Below, in pieces: positions 38,518 to 44,713 of a stretch of 44,713 nucleotides of DNA. The notes beneath the pieces are model-generated. The model searched no databases, was not told the origin of the DNA, and saw nothing but the letters and a program-made list of their open reading frames with translations. Location: the IMG/VR virus record IMGVR_UViG_3300044837_000010, positions 1 through 44,713 of that record; one strand, 5' to 3'. The DNA comes from a virus. Position 1 is the first letter of the stretch, and each line of letters opens with the position of its first letter. The position numbers were made by a program, and so were the translations under genes.

Positions 38518-38864
38518 CGCTCCCTATCAAAGCCACGAATGCCCGACGAATCCTCGACCTCCTACGAGGTACAACTCGCCGCACCTATGGATCAATCGTC
38601 ACAGCATGTTCAGACATAGCCAAGCCTTACATCGAGAGAATATTGCAGGAGCAGATCGAAGCCGGTCATATTGCACAGAAAGTTTCTGGTTACAGAATAA
38701 CTCAGCTAGCTATAGATAAATACCAAGCCGAGGAATCCGCAGCAAAGGAAGTCTATCGTGACAATTTTAAACCGCTGGATCGTTCGCGGTTTATTAATGT
38801 TCGCGGAAATCGAGTTGGATCGAACGATCTATCGCGTGATGTTGTTAAATCGCGACAAAATTAA
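38514..38864 (+). CDS. Winged-helix-like protein
   Basis: 116 residues. ATNARRILDLLRGTTRRTYGSIVTACSDIAKPYIERILQEQIEAGHIAQKVSGYRIT (about 7-65) fits a winged helix with a wing around residues 58-66. The C-terminal 50 residues are basic. A role in DNA binding during replication or regulation is likely but not specific. Confidence 0.6.
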   Translation: MTLPIKATNARRILDLLRGTTRRTYGSIVTACSDIAKPYIERILQEQIEAGHIAQKVSGYRITQLAIDKYQAEESAAKEVYRDNFKPLDRSRFINVRGNRVGSNDLSRDVVKSRQN

Positions 38865-38874
38865 AAGGAATGAT

Positions 38875-39084
38875 ATGAAAGTTACTCAATGGTTTGACGG
38901 AAAAGAAAATCCTATTAATGAAGGCTTGTATGAATTTTACGCGACATGGAATGAGGATAAGTTAATTTTCAATGCGACGTGGGCAAATGGAAAATGGTCT
39001 GTAAAGCACATCCATCCTTTTAGTTTTGGCTGCTGGCTAAATGAAGAAACCTGCTTTAAATGGCGTGGAGTTGCAAAGCCATGA
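38875..39084 (+). CDS. Hypothetical protein (69 aa), Trp-rich
   Basis: Starts at the ATG with AAAAGGAATGAT upstream. QWFDGKENPINEGLYEFYATWNEDKLIFNATWANGKWSVKHIHPFSF is beta-rich with four Trp, and has the P-x-x-E-G-x-Y-E pattern of small phage proteins; FKWRGVAKP ends it. Overlaps the next gene by four bases. Confidence 0.6.
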   Translation: MKVTQWFDGKENPINEGLYEFYATWNEDKLIFNATWANGKWSVKHIHPFSFGCWLNEETCFKWRGVAKP

Positions 39085-39287
39085 AACTCAAACGTCCAGA
39101 CTATCAGCTATTGCAAGCCGCATTAAAAAGCAATGGAGGAGGCGTACCGACTTATCTATATTCTGATGCATCAGTTCGCCGGTTAATGTCATACGATTTA
39201 ATCCAATGGAAGCACAATCAAGGAGGAGAATTCGTTTCATTGACCAAGGAAGGCAAGCGGTTTATTGTGGAGTATTTGGATGGCTGA
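39081..39287 (+). CDS. Hypothetical protein (68 aa), winged-helix-like
   Basis: ATGA-coupled to the previous gene. RPDYQLLQAALKSNGGGVPTYLYSDASVRRLMSYDLIQWKHNQGGEFVSLTKEGKRFI has the order helix, helix, GEFVSLTKEGK wing strand typical of small winged-helix proteins. Function unknown. Confidence 0.55.
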   Translation: MKLKRPDYQLLQAALKSNGGGVPTYLYSDASVRRLMSYDLIQWKHNQGGEFVSLTKEGKRFIVEYLDG

Positions 39288-39720
39288 GCCATTAATAATA
39301 AACTCGGCAGAATCCCTATCCAAAGCCATAGGAATCATTCGCGAGGAATGGCACTCTGCTAGATTCTTGCGGGTGACGATTAAGAAAGGGAAGGCGCGCA
39401 GCTTGGATCAAAATGCAATTTCACATTGCTGGTATGAGCAATTAGGCAGAGAACTACGCGAGAATGATACGCTTGGCTGGCGCTGCTTTTGCAAGTTCAC
39501 GTTTGGCGTTCCATTGCTTCATTCTGAAGACGCAGAATTCCGCGCCTTTTGGGACAACGCAGTGCGTACAGTTTTCAGCTATGAGCAAAAAATTGAGATG
39601 ATGAAATTCGTACCAGTAACAAGCCTCATGTCAAAGCCTGTTATATCGAAGTACCTAGAAGCCATGCAAGCGCACTTTCTAAAGCTTGGCGTTATGTTGG
39701 AATTTCCAAAGGATGATTAA
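39280..39720 (+). CDS. ninB: NinB-like recombination protein
   Basis: 146 residues. LRVTIKKGKARSLDQNAISHCWYEQLGRELRENDTLGWRCFCKFTFGVPLL and KIEMMKFVPVTSLMSKPVISKYLEAMQAHF match the NinB (Orf) layout: an R-S-L-x-Q-N-x motif near the start and a C-terminal helix. NinB binds ssDNA and helps recombination in lambda-type phages. ATG overlaps the previous gene; the NinG-like gene follows with overlap. Confidence 0.85.
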   Translation: MAEPLIINSAESLSKAIGIIREEWHSARFLRVTIKKGKARSLDQNAISHCWYEQLGRELRENDTLGWRCFCKFTFGVPLLHSEDAEFRAFWDNAVRTVFSYEQKIEMMKFVPVTSLMSKPVISKYLEAMQAHFLKLGVMLEFPKDD

Positions 39721-40288
39721 ATTAAACGGGAAATGTAAGATATGTAGGAACCCAGCCACGCGCCGCCGTGGTCTAGCATCCCTTTGCAAATCCATTGATT
39801 GCGAAGTCGCTCTCGGGCTAAAGCTACTCTCTGCAAAAAAGAAGTCTGCAAAGATTATCGAGAATCGTCAGGATAAGGTGCGTAAGGAAAAATTGAAGTC
39901 TCGCGCTGATTATACCCGTGAGGCTCAAACAGAATTCAATAAATTTATCAGGATGAGGGATAAGTTAGCCGGTCATCCCTGCATATCCAGCGGTAAGCCT
40001 CTTGACTGGAATGGTAACGCCGTGGATAGCGGGCATTACAGGTCTCGTGGTTCAGCACCTCATCTGGCCTTCAATGAAAACAATTGCCATGCGCAATCAA
40101 AGCACGATAACCGATATTTGAGCGGGAACGCAGTTGAATATAGGATAGGATTAATCGCTAGAATAGGCCTACAAGCTGTCGAAACACTTGAGTCTGATAA
40201 CACACCTAGGAAATACTCGATAAGTGATCTGGTGGCGATTAAGGGGCTATACCGGCAGAAGCTGAAAGACATACAGAAAGACGATTAA
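39713..40288 (+). CDS. ninG: NinG-like recombination protein
   Basis: 191 residues. CKICRNPATRRRGLASLCKSIDCEVAL forms an N-terminal zinc site. A basic coiled helix follows, then LAGHPCISSGKPLDWNGNAVDSGHYRSRGSAPHLAFNENNCHAQSKHDNRYLSGN, the HNH-like core of NinG (Rap), a Holliday-junction or branched-DNA nuclease. The start is the ATG overlapping the NinB-like stop region. A terminator follows. Confidence 0.87.
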   Translation: MIKLNGKCKICRNPATRRRGLASLCKSIDCEVALGLKLLSAKKKSAKIIENRQDKVRKEKLKSRADYTREAQTEFNKFIRMRDKLAGHPCISSGKPLDWNGNAVDSGHYRSRGSAPHLAFNENNCHAQSKHDNRYLSGNAVEYRIGLIARIGLQAVETLESDNTPRKYSISDLVAIKGLYRQKLKDIQKDD

Positions 40289-40306
40289 GCCCCTAGCGGG
40301 CTTTTT
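40287..40306 (+). terminator. Rho-independent terminator after ninG
   Basis: AAGCCC-5 bases-GGGCTT then TTT. The stem overlaps the stop codon of the NinG-like gene. It ends the 37982-40288 unit. Confidence 0.8.
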
Positions 40307-40314
40307 CTTCGCCA

Positions 40315-40340
40315 AAATACAACACTCCGAAATAAATTCG
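40315..40340 (+). promoter_or_regulatory. Shared intergenic element, copy 3
   Basis: AAATACAACAC at 40315-40325, then AAATAAATTCG. Lies right after the ninG terminator and ahead of a promoter candidate. Same order of motifs as near 33248, 37925 and 44319. Confidence 0.55.
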
Positions 40341-40359
40341 CAAATAGCTAATTTAGTGC

Positions 40360-40388
40360 TTGCGGTTTAGTTGGCATCGACCTATCAT
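40360..40388 (+). promoter_or_regulatory. Candidate promoter for 40422 gene
   Basis: TTGCGG (40360-40365), 17 bases, TATCAT (40383-40388). The -10 matches 5 of 6. It lies between the terminator and the gene, as required for a new transcript. Confidence 0.5.
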
Positions 40389-40421
40389 ACATATATCGGA
40401 TCAACGCAGCGGAGAAAGAAA

Positions 40422-40670
40422 ATGAATAACTGGCACGATGTATGTATTACTGACAAATCAGGAAAACAGCATTTCAAAGTATCTGCTAGCCCAATGTCAA
40501 CATATTCAGAAATCAAGAATTTAAAGCAGCATCTGGAAGCAGCAAAGAAAAATCCAGCGCATTACAAATTTCTCGATGTTGCAACAGCCGTAATAATGCT
40601 TGACGGCACAGAATACGAATCAGGCGCTACCGTTGATTATGATGAATTTCTGGCTGAATTAGGCTTATAA
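40422..40670 (+). CDS. Hypothetical protein (82 aa)
   Basis: GGAGAAAGAAA precedes the ATG. Mixed alpha/beta: WHDVCITDKSGKQHFKVSASPMSTYSEIKNLKQHLEAAKKN and VIMLDGTEYESGATVDYDEFLAEL. No family recognised. A C-C-C-G-C/UUCG hairpin follows the stop. Confidence 0.55.
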   Translation: MNNWHDVCITDKSGKQHFKVSASPMSTYSEIKNLKQHLEAAKKNPAHYKFLDVATAVIMLDGTEYESGATVDYDEFLAELGL

Positions 40671-40675
40671 CCCTC

Positions 40676-40690
40676 CCCGCTTCGGCGGGA
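40676..40690 (+). other. UUCG hairpin between small genes
   Basis: CCCGC-TTCG-GCGGG with a stable tetraloop. No T run follows, so it may be an mRNA stabiliser or processing element and not a terminator. Confidence 0.55.
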
Positions 40691-40708
40691 ATCACTAGGA
40701 GATGAGAG

Positions 40709-40915
40709 ATGAATTCGATAATTTTTGTTTTGGTTTTGGCATCTGGTGACGGCGGCATAAATACTGACTTAAAGTTCCGTGATGAAGCAGATTGCAAGGC
40801 AGCAGCATCCGCCATAAATAACAGATTAGATGATCGCTCTCCAGAAGGATTTCGAACTGGATTTAGATATATGGGAGCAAAATGCATAAAGACTAATAGA
40901 GTTATATTAAATTAA
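40709..40915 (+). CDS. Small secreted-like protein (68 aa)
   Basis: AGGAGATGAGAG precedes the ATG. A short hydrophobic N-terminus (IIFVLVLASG) leads into a domain with LKFRDEADCKAAASAINNRL and YMGAKCIKTN, resembling small phage DUF1482-type proteins with two Cys that may form a disulfide. Function unknown. Confidence 0.55.
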   Translation: MNSIIFVLVLASGDGGINTDLKFRDEADCKAAASAINNRLDDRSPEGFRTGFRYMGAKCIKTNRVILN

Positions 40916-40938
40916 ACCCCCTCGCATCATCAAAGCGG

Positions 40939-40967
40939 TTGACTTGTAGTAGAAGTTGATCTAAAGT
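40939..40967 (+). promoter_or_regulatory. Candidate promoter in 376-base gap
   Basis: TTGACT (40939-40944; 5 of 6), 17 bases, TAAAGT (40962-40967; 4 of 6). There is no protein gene close behind it; two terminator-like hairpins follow within 65 bases, suggesting a short RNA. Confidence 0.5.
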
Positions 40968-40975
40968 AGCAAATA

Positions 40976-41030
40976 AGTCCTTGGCGGGACTATGTTTTTA
41001 ACGTGCAAGCCCTTAAAAGCTTGGGTTTTT
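40976..41030 (+). ncRNA. Tandem terminator-like hairpins, possible small RNA
   Basis: Hairpin 1: AGTCC (40976-40980)/GGACT (40987-40991), then ATG and TTTTT. Hairpin 2: CAAGC (41006-41010)/GCTTG (41019-41023), then GG and TTTTT. A third, longer inverted repeat, ATCCAGA/TCTGGAT, lies at 41084-41117. The gap between 40916 and 41291 otherwise holds no convincing gene apart from a 19-codon frame at 41142. It ends in G6-TT-G6 (41226-41239). Confidence 0.45.
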
Positions 41031-41141
41031 ATCTGTATATGCTTTGGTGATCACGTTAGCCAGAGCACCGCCAACAGATAAGAATCCAGACTTTTGAGGG
41101 CTTTTTGCATTCTGGATGCAGTAGCAAGAGGGAAAGAAAAT

Positions 41142-41201
41142 ATGTTGCGAGTCAATTTATCTTCTTTCTCTTTTGGAGTTTTTTTGACCTTCCTGAATTA
41201 A
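41142..41201 (+). CDS. Possible 19-aa leader peptide
   Basis: AGAGGGAAAGAAAAT is a good ribosome site before an ATG that opens a short Phe/Leu/Ser-rich peptide. It may be a leader or chance; support is only the ribosome site. Confidence 0.3.
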   Translation: MLRVNLSSFSFGVFLTFLN

Positions 41202-41291
41202 CAGGGGAATCCTTCATAAATATATGGGGGGTTGGGGGGATTCGCCTTTAGTTTCCCCGTTTTCTCTTTCACAGTCTTAATTAAAACAACC

Positions 41292-41903
41292 ATGACAGCA
41301 TACGAATACATAGAAGCAAAGTACGCAAAGAGTCGATACAAAGTGATTATTCTTAATGCTTTGGAAGCAAGAATATTTGGTATCGCATATCCACTTAAAA
41401 AAGGATGGATACAAAAGGCAAAAACATTGCAATTGACGCAATCAATGCTTGATGAAGTTGCTGCAAAGCTGCCTAATTACGAATTGAATCAGAAGATGAA
41501 ATATGGAGTTAAGAAACAGAAAAAATCAAAAGGCAAAAAAGCCACTTTTGCACAGCCAAAAGTAATGCCGATTTATAGTAAATCAAATATAGACCCTAAT
41601 TCCCCTGAATTCTTGCAGTCCTACGCATGGAAAATACTTCGTATGAAGGTGCTGAAAAAGTACGGCGCTACGTGTATGTGTTGCGGAGATAGTCCAGAAA
41701 ATGGTGCGATTATGAATATTGATCACATTAAGACTAGAAAATACTATCCAGAATTGGCGCTTGATGAATCAAACCTGCAAGTTTTGTGTGGAATGTGTAA
41801 CGGCGGGAAGCTTAATTGGGATATGACTGACTGGCGACCGAAAGAGCAAGAAAATGAATTTGATCCATTGCAAGACTGCTTGGATCGTATGAGGCTAGGA
41901 TAA
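41292..41903 (+). CDS. HNH endonuclease
   Basis: 203 residues from the ATG at 41292; upstream codons in the frame lack a ribosome site. A Lys-rich N-terminal half is followed by WKILRMKVLKKYGATCMCCGDSP and IMNIDHIKTRKYYPELALDESNLQVLCGMCNGGK. The zinc Cys pairs (CMCC, CGMC), D-H and N of the HNH fold are all present. It could be a free-standing homing nuclease or a host-DNA-cutting enzyme. Located between the noncoding gap and rtcB. Confidence 0.87.
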   Translation: MTAYEYIEAKYAKSRYKVIILNALEARIFGIAYPLKKGWIQKAKTLQLTQSMLDEVAAKLPNYELNQKMKYGVKKQKKSKGKKATFAQPKVMPIYSKSNIDPNSPEFLQSYAWKILRMKVLKKYGATCMCCGDSPENGAIMNIDHIKTRKYYPELALDESNLQVLCGMCNGGKLNWDMTDWRPKEQENEFDPLQDCLDRMRLG

Positions 41904-41958
41904 TTCCTAGTCATAGATAGTGTTACGTTTAAATTAACCATGCAACCACGGAGATAGC

Positions 41959-43182
41959 ATGTCATATCAAGCGATTCAGGGAAGTAAAGGCGGCCTCATT
42001 AAAGCATGGGTCAATGGGGTGCAATTAGAAGATTCCGCACGAACTCAACTCGATAACATGGCTCAAATGCCATTCATTCATAAGCATGTGGCGATTATGC
42101 CTGATGTGCATTGGGGTATGGGTGCGACTATTGGCTCAGTGATTGCGACTAAGGGTGCAATTATTCCAGCCGCGGTAGGTGTTGATATTGGCTGCGGCAT
42201 GATTGCGCAACGCACTAGCCTGACCGCTTCAGACTTGCCAGATAACCTTTTTGGCTTGCGCTCAATGCTAGAAGCTGCAATTCCTCACGGACGAACCAAT
42301 AACGGCATGGCTGGAGATCGTGGCGCATGGGGTGTTGTTCCAGATGAGCAATTGCGAGAATTCTCTAAAATGTATGATGGAATCCGTCCGATTCTGAATA
42401 AGCATCAATCCATAGAAGCCGCGGCAAATCGCGCTGCTAATCATCTGGGAACTTTGGGAGGCGGTAATCATTTTGTTGAAGTATGCCTAGATGAAGAAGA
42501 TCGCGTGTGGGTAATGCTTCATTCAGGATCACGCGGAGTTGGCAATAAGATCGGTTCGCACTTTATCGAGTTGGCGAAGAAAGATATGCAGAAGTGGTTT
42601 ATCTCGCTTCCTGATGCTGATCTTGCATACTTGCCTGAAGGATCGGAAAATTTCAACGATTATTTGAAGGCAGTTCATTGGGCGCAAGATTTTGCCCGTA
42701 CTAATCGAGATTTTATGATGAAAGCCGCTTTGGGTGCATTGTCAAAAGCAGTTCCTAAACCGTTTGTTTGCGATTGTGGCGCGGTGAACTGCCATCATAA
42801 TTACGTTTCACATGAGAATCATTTTGGTGAAAATGTCCTTGTTACTCGAAAAGGAGCAGTAAGAGCGCGGCCTGATGATCTTGGGATTATTCCCGGCTCG
42901 ATGGGCGCAAAATCATTTATTGTCCGAGGCAAGGGAAATCCAGATTCGTTCTGCTCATGTTCTCACGGTGCTGGACGGTCAATGTCTCGCGCTGAAGCAC
43001 GTAAGCGCTTTACTTTGGAAGATCACGCTGCTGCTACTGCTTCGGTTGAATGTCGCAAAGATGCAGATGTGATTGACGAAACTCCAGCTGCTTACAAAGA
43101 TATTGACGCTGTTATGGCTGCGCAATCTGATCTAGTCAGCATTGAGCATACTTTGCGCCAAGTTGTTTGCGTGAAGGGTTGA
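41959..43182 (+). CDS. rtcB: RNA ligase of the RtcB family
   Basis: 407 residues, full family length. Joins 2',3'-cyclic phosphate or 3'-phosphate ends to 5'-OH ends using GTP and Mn. Metal ligands are in place: D76 and C79 (VGVDIGCGM), H171 (GGGNHFVEV), H188 (HSGSRG) and H288 (HENHFG). The guanylylated His is H336 (CSHGAGRSMSR). Also typical: MPDVHWGMGATIGSV near the start. In bacteria RtcB repairs tRNA and rRNA cut by toxins. In phages it may counter tRNA-cutting defences. The genome also carries a two-piece tmRNA, a possible substrate. Confidence 0.95.
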   Translation: MSYQAIQGSKGGLIKAWVNGVQLEDSARTQLDNMAQMPFIHKHVAIMPDVHWGMGATIGSVIATKGAIIPAAVGVDIGCGMIAQRTSLTASDLPDNLFGLRSMLEAAIPHGRTNNGMAGDRGAWGVVPDEQLREFSKMYDGIRPILNKHQSIEAAANRAANHLGTLGGGNHFVEVCLDEEDRVWVMLHSGSRGVGNKIGSHFIELAKKDMQKWFISLPDADLAYLPEGSENFNDYLKAVHWAQDFARTNRDFMMKAALGALSKAVPKPFVCDCGAVNCHHNYVSHENHFGENVLVTRKGAVRARPDDLGIIPGSMGAKSFIVRGKGNPDSFCSCSHGAGRSMSRAEARKRFTLEDHAAATASVECRKDADVIDETPAAYKDIDAVMAAQSDLVSIEHTLRQVVCVKG

Positions 43183-43184
43183 AC

Positions 43185-43487
43185 ATGATTCCTTCATGGA
43201 TTCCAGAAGATGCTTGGGCGGGTTACGCTGAAATGCGCAAGAAGATAAAAAAACCTATGACCGAACGAGCCATAAGGCTAGTAATCAATTCTCTGCAACG
43301 AATGAAAGACGCAGGGCAAGACGTAGGCGCTGTTCTCGATCAATCAACCATGAATAGCTGGCAAGGAGTGTTTGAGGTCCGCGTAGATCGTGCGCAGCAG
43401 CAGAGTTCACGCCCTGCAATCGCGCAACTAGGCAAGCATGGTCAATTGACGGCTAATAACGCACAAGACTGGCTGGAGGGGCAATGA
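43185..43487 (+). CDS. Replication-protein C-terminal-domain-like protein
   Basis: 100 residues. IPEDAWAGYAEMRKKIKKPMTERAIRLVINSLQRMKDAGQDVGAVLDQSTMNSWQGVF is the pattern found at the C-terminus of phage replication initiators (DnaT/O-like proteins). Here it stands alone without the winged-helix initiator part, so it is either a truncated or a specialised form. ATGA overlap with the helicase-loader candidate. Confidence 0.7.
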   Translation: MIPSWIPEDAWAGYAEMRKKIKKPMTERAIRLVINSLQRMKDAGQDVGAVLDQSTMNSWQGVFEVRVDRAQQQSSRPAIAQLGKHGQLTANNAQDWLEGQ

Positions 43488-44116
43488 TTGACCACATAGA
43501 CGAAAAGCGCCGATTCGCCGCGCTGATGACCGGCCTGTCCGATTACTACCGGCAGGAAATCAGCAAAGCCGTTCTAAGCCTCTATTGGGAAGGCTTGCGA
43601 CAATACGACTACGAAGCCATAGAAAAGGCAGCATGGGCGCACACGCAAAGCCCTGATGAGGCTGGCCGCTGGATGCCAAAGATAAGCGACTTGTCAAAGG
43701 TATTGCAGGGTAGGACGGTCGATCAAGCATCTATAGCTTGGGCTAAGGTAGATCGCACCGTGCGAACGGTCGGCACATGGCAGGACGTGGCTTTCGATGA
43801 CCCGCTGATTCATCGCGTCATTCAGGACATAGGCGGCTGGATTAAATTAGGATTGCAGGATGAGAAAGAATGGCCGTTCGTTGAGAAGAGATTTGTAACG
43901 GCATATCAAGGCTACAGGATGAAAGCAGATGCGCCTGACTACCCGAATGTATTGATAGGCACATTCAACGCTCAGAACGGCGCAGAAGGACAGAATAAGC
44001 AAGGCATCGTATTGATCGGCAACAAGGAAAAGGCGAAGCAGGTTTATTTGACCGGCATAGGATCGTCGGAGTCCATGAACCAAATTAGCAATTCAATCAA
44101 ACAACTGGAGGGATGA
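43484..44116 (+). CDS. Helicase-loader-like replication protein (DUF6475)
   Basis: 210 residues. IDEKRRFAALMTGLSDYYRQEISKAVLSLYWEGLRQYDYEAIEKAAWAHTQSPDEAGRWMPKISDL is a typical lambda P/phage loader start. DDPLIHRVIQDIGGWIKLG and WPFVEKRFVTAYQGYR are the DUF6475 portion. It probably brings host DnaB to the phage origin, because no phage helicase or polymerase gene is visible. Confidence 0.8.
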   Translation: MIDHIDEKRRFAALMTGLSDYYRQEISKAVLSLYWEGLRQYDYEAIEKAAWAHTQSPDEAGRWMPKISDLSKVLQGRTVDQASIAWAKVDRTVRTVGTWQDVAFDDPLIHRVIQDIGGWIKLGLQDEKEWPFVEKRFVTAYQGYRMKADAPDYPNVLIGTFNAQNGAEGQNKQGIVLIGNKEKAKQVYLTGIGSSESMNQISNSIKQLEG

Positions 44117-44117
44117 T

Positions 44118-44336
44118 ATGGAATGGATTAGTGTTGATGATCGTCTGCCAGAAGCCTACACCGACGTTCTAGTTTGCGGAAGTAAGCGACTTAAATTTGC
44201 TGTAGCCAATCGCCAAGAAAATGACCAATGGGGTAAGCCTTGCTGGTACGGGAGTAGTTGCAGCGAAGAATTCACAATTTATCCGCCTAAATATTGGATG
44301 CCACTTCCATCAGCACCAAAAAACAACACAAAATAA
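44118..44336 (+). CDS. DUF551 family protein
   Basis: 72 residues. WISVDDRLPEAYTDVLVCG at the start and PKYWMPLPSAP at the end are the DUF551 signature. A small phage or prophage protein of unknown function. GGAGGGATGAT precedes the ATG. Confidence 0.85.
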   Translation: MEWISVDDRLPEAYTDVLVCGSKRLKFAVANRQENDQWGKPCWYGSSCSEEFTIYPPKYWMPLPSAPKNNTK

Positions 44337-44379
44337 ATATTTGTATTCGCCTATCGGTATATTGTGTATATTGATAGGC
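44319..44379 (+). promoter_or_regulatory. Shared element copy 4 and operator-like inverted repeat
   Basis: AAAAACAACAC (44319-44329), then AAAATAAATATTTGT (44330-44344). A 7-bp inverted repeat follows, GCCTATC (44349-44355) and GATAGGC (44373-44379), around an AT-rich centre with two TATATT boxes. It lies ahead of the ATP-binding protein gene and looks like a regulated promoter. Confidence 0.5.
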
Positions 44380-44403
44380 ATCTACTAATTTTAAGGAATG
44401 GAA

Positions 44404-44713
44404 ATGATTGTTTTTAAAAATAAAGGTGAGATTGATATTCGGTCAATTACGACTTTTGGCGTAAGTGTTAAGGAGGGCGATAATCCAATCGGTTTTTTCG
44501 GAACCGGCCTTAAATATGCAATCGCGGTATTGCTTCGTACTGGAAATGAGGTTGAAATTTATTCTGGATTGAATCGGTATAAATTCTCGGTTGCGTCAAC
44601 TGAGGTGCGCGGACAAGACTTTGATCTTGTAACCGTTTCTACGAATGGCGGCAATCCTGTAGAGCTTGGTTTTACTACGCAGCTTGGCAAGCAGTGGGAA
44701 TTATGGGCTGCTT
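44404..44713 (+). CDS. N-terminal part of GHKL-like ATP-binding protein (continues at base 1)
   Basis: 103 full codons plus one base before the window ends; the frame continues at base 1 to the stop at 876-878, for 395 residues. NPIGFFGTGLKYA (27-39) contains the G-x-x-G-x-G-L-K type loop of Hsp90/gyrase/histidine-kinase (GHKL) nucleotide-binding folds. AAGGAATGGAA precedes the ATG. Such phage ATP-binding proteins are uncharacterised. The regulated-looking upstream region suggests early expression. Confidence 0.85.
   Translation, partial: MIVFKNKGEIDIRSITTFGVSVKEGDNPIGFFGTGLKYAIAVLLRTGNEVEIYSGLNRYKFSVASTEVRGQDFDLVTVSTNGGNPVELGFTTQLGKQWELWAA

Noticed and set aside
40916-41291. tRNA gene in the large gap
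   Set aside because: No cloverleaf with a T arm of the TTCGANTC type could be found; the hairpins fit terminators better.

Overview
The window reads as the complete genome of a tailed phage with a contractile tail (myovirus morphology). The evidence is a DUF3383-type tail sheath, a DUF3277-type tube, a gp25-like wedge protein, a J-like wedge protein and a gp138-like spike. The gene cut by the right edge (from 44404) continues in frame at base 1 and ends at 878 with no stop at the join. The 44,713 bases therefore close into a circle, as expected for a circularly permuted or terminally redundant phage genome. No integrase, attachment site or clear lysogeny repressor is visible, so a virulent lifestyle is likely. 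The host is probably a betaproteobacterium. This rests mainly on the tmRNA, whose permuted layout and T-arm/acceptor sequence look like the permuted betaproteobacterial type; it is an inference.

Layout. (1) 44404 to 6120 across the join, plus strand: a GHKL-like ATP-binding protein and many small accessory genes (DUF3310, DUF6948, DUF7448, an HTH protein, several tiny membrane proteins, a Gly-X repeat protein). In the middle of this stretch is a circularly permuted tmRNA gene (about 3755-4310). (2) 6163-14844: terminase small and large subunits, portal, MuF-like protein, DUF2213 protease/scaffold with a probable internal scaffold start, decoration protein, DUF2184 capsid, a strong terminator, and connector proteins. 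(3) 14841-26386: neck, sheath, tube, tail assembly chaperone with a T-TTT-TTA -1 frameshift site, tape measure with a lysozyme-like RNNNPGN domain, baseplate, fibre and fibre chaperone. (4) 26387-28323: small zinc-ribbon and membrane proteins, holin candidate, GH24 endolysin, and Rz with nested Rz1.

(5) 28376-37839, all minus strand: an SPFH/band-7 lipoprotein and a small membrane protein; a tightly overlapping operon of uncharacterised genes (29563-33165); and a recombination operon (HNH-like protein, Gp157-like, SSB-like, Sak4-like ATPase) preceded by small genes and a Cys-Ser-X repeat protein. (6) 37982-44336, plus strand: an HTH protein, NinB- and NinG-like recombination proteins, an HNH endonuclease, an RtcB RNA ligase, and two replication-initiation/helicase-loader-like proteins. 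Divergent promoters lie between 37839 and 37982. A shared ACAACAC...TAAAT element sits in four intergenic regions.

The most unusual feature is the tmRNA. Its 3' half, with T arm and CCA end, precedes its 5' half, with GGGGGCG acceptor strand and tag reading frame. The two halves can pair through a 7-bp acceptor stem with a G3-U pair and a 7-bp P2-like helix. The encoded tag ends in -VAANA instead of the usual -LAA or -VAA. The same genome encodes an RNA ligase of the RtcB family, which raises the question of whether the ligase has a role on phage or host tmRNA/tRNA pieces.
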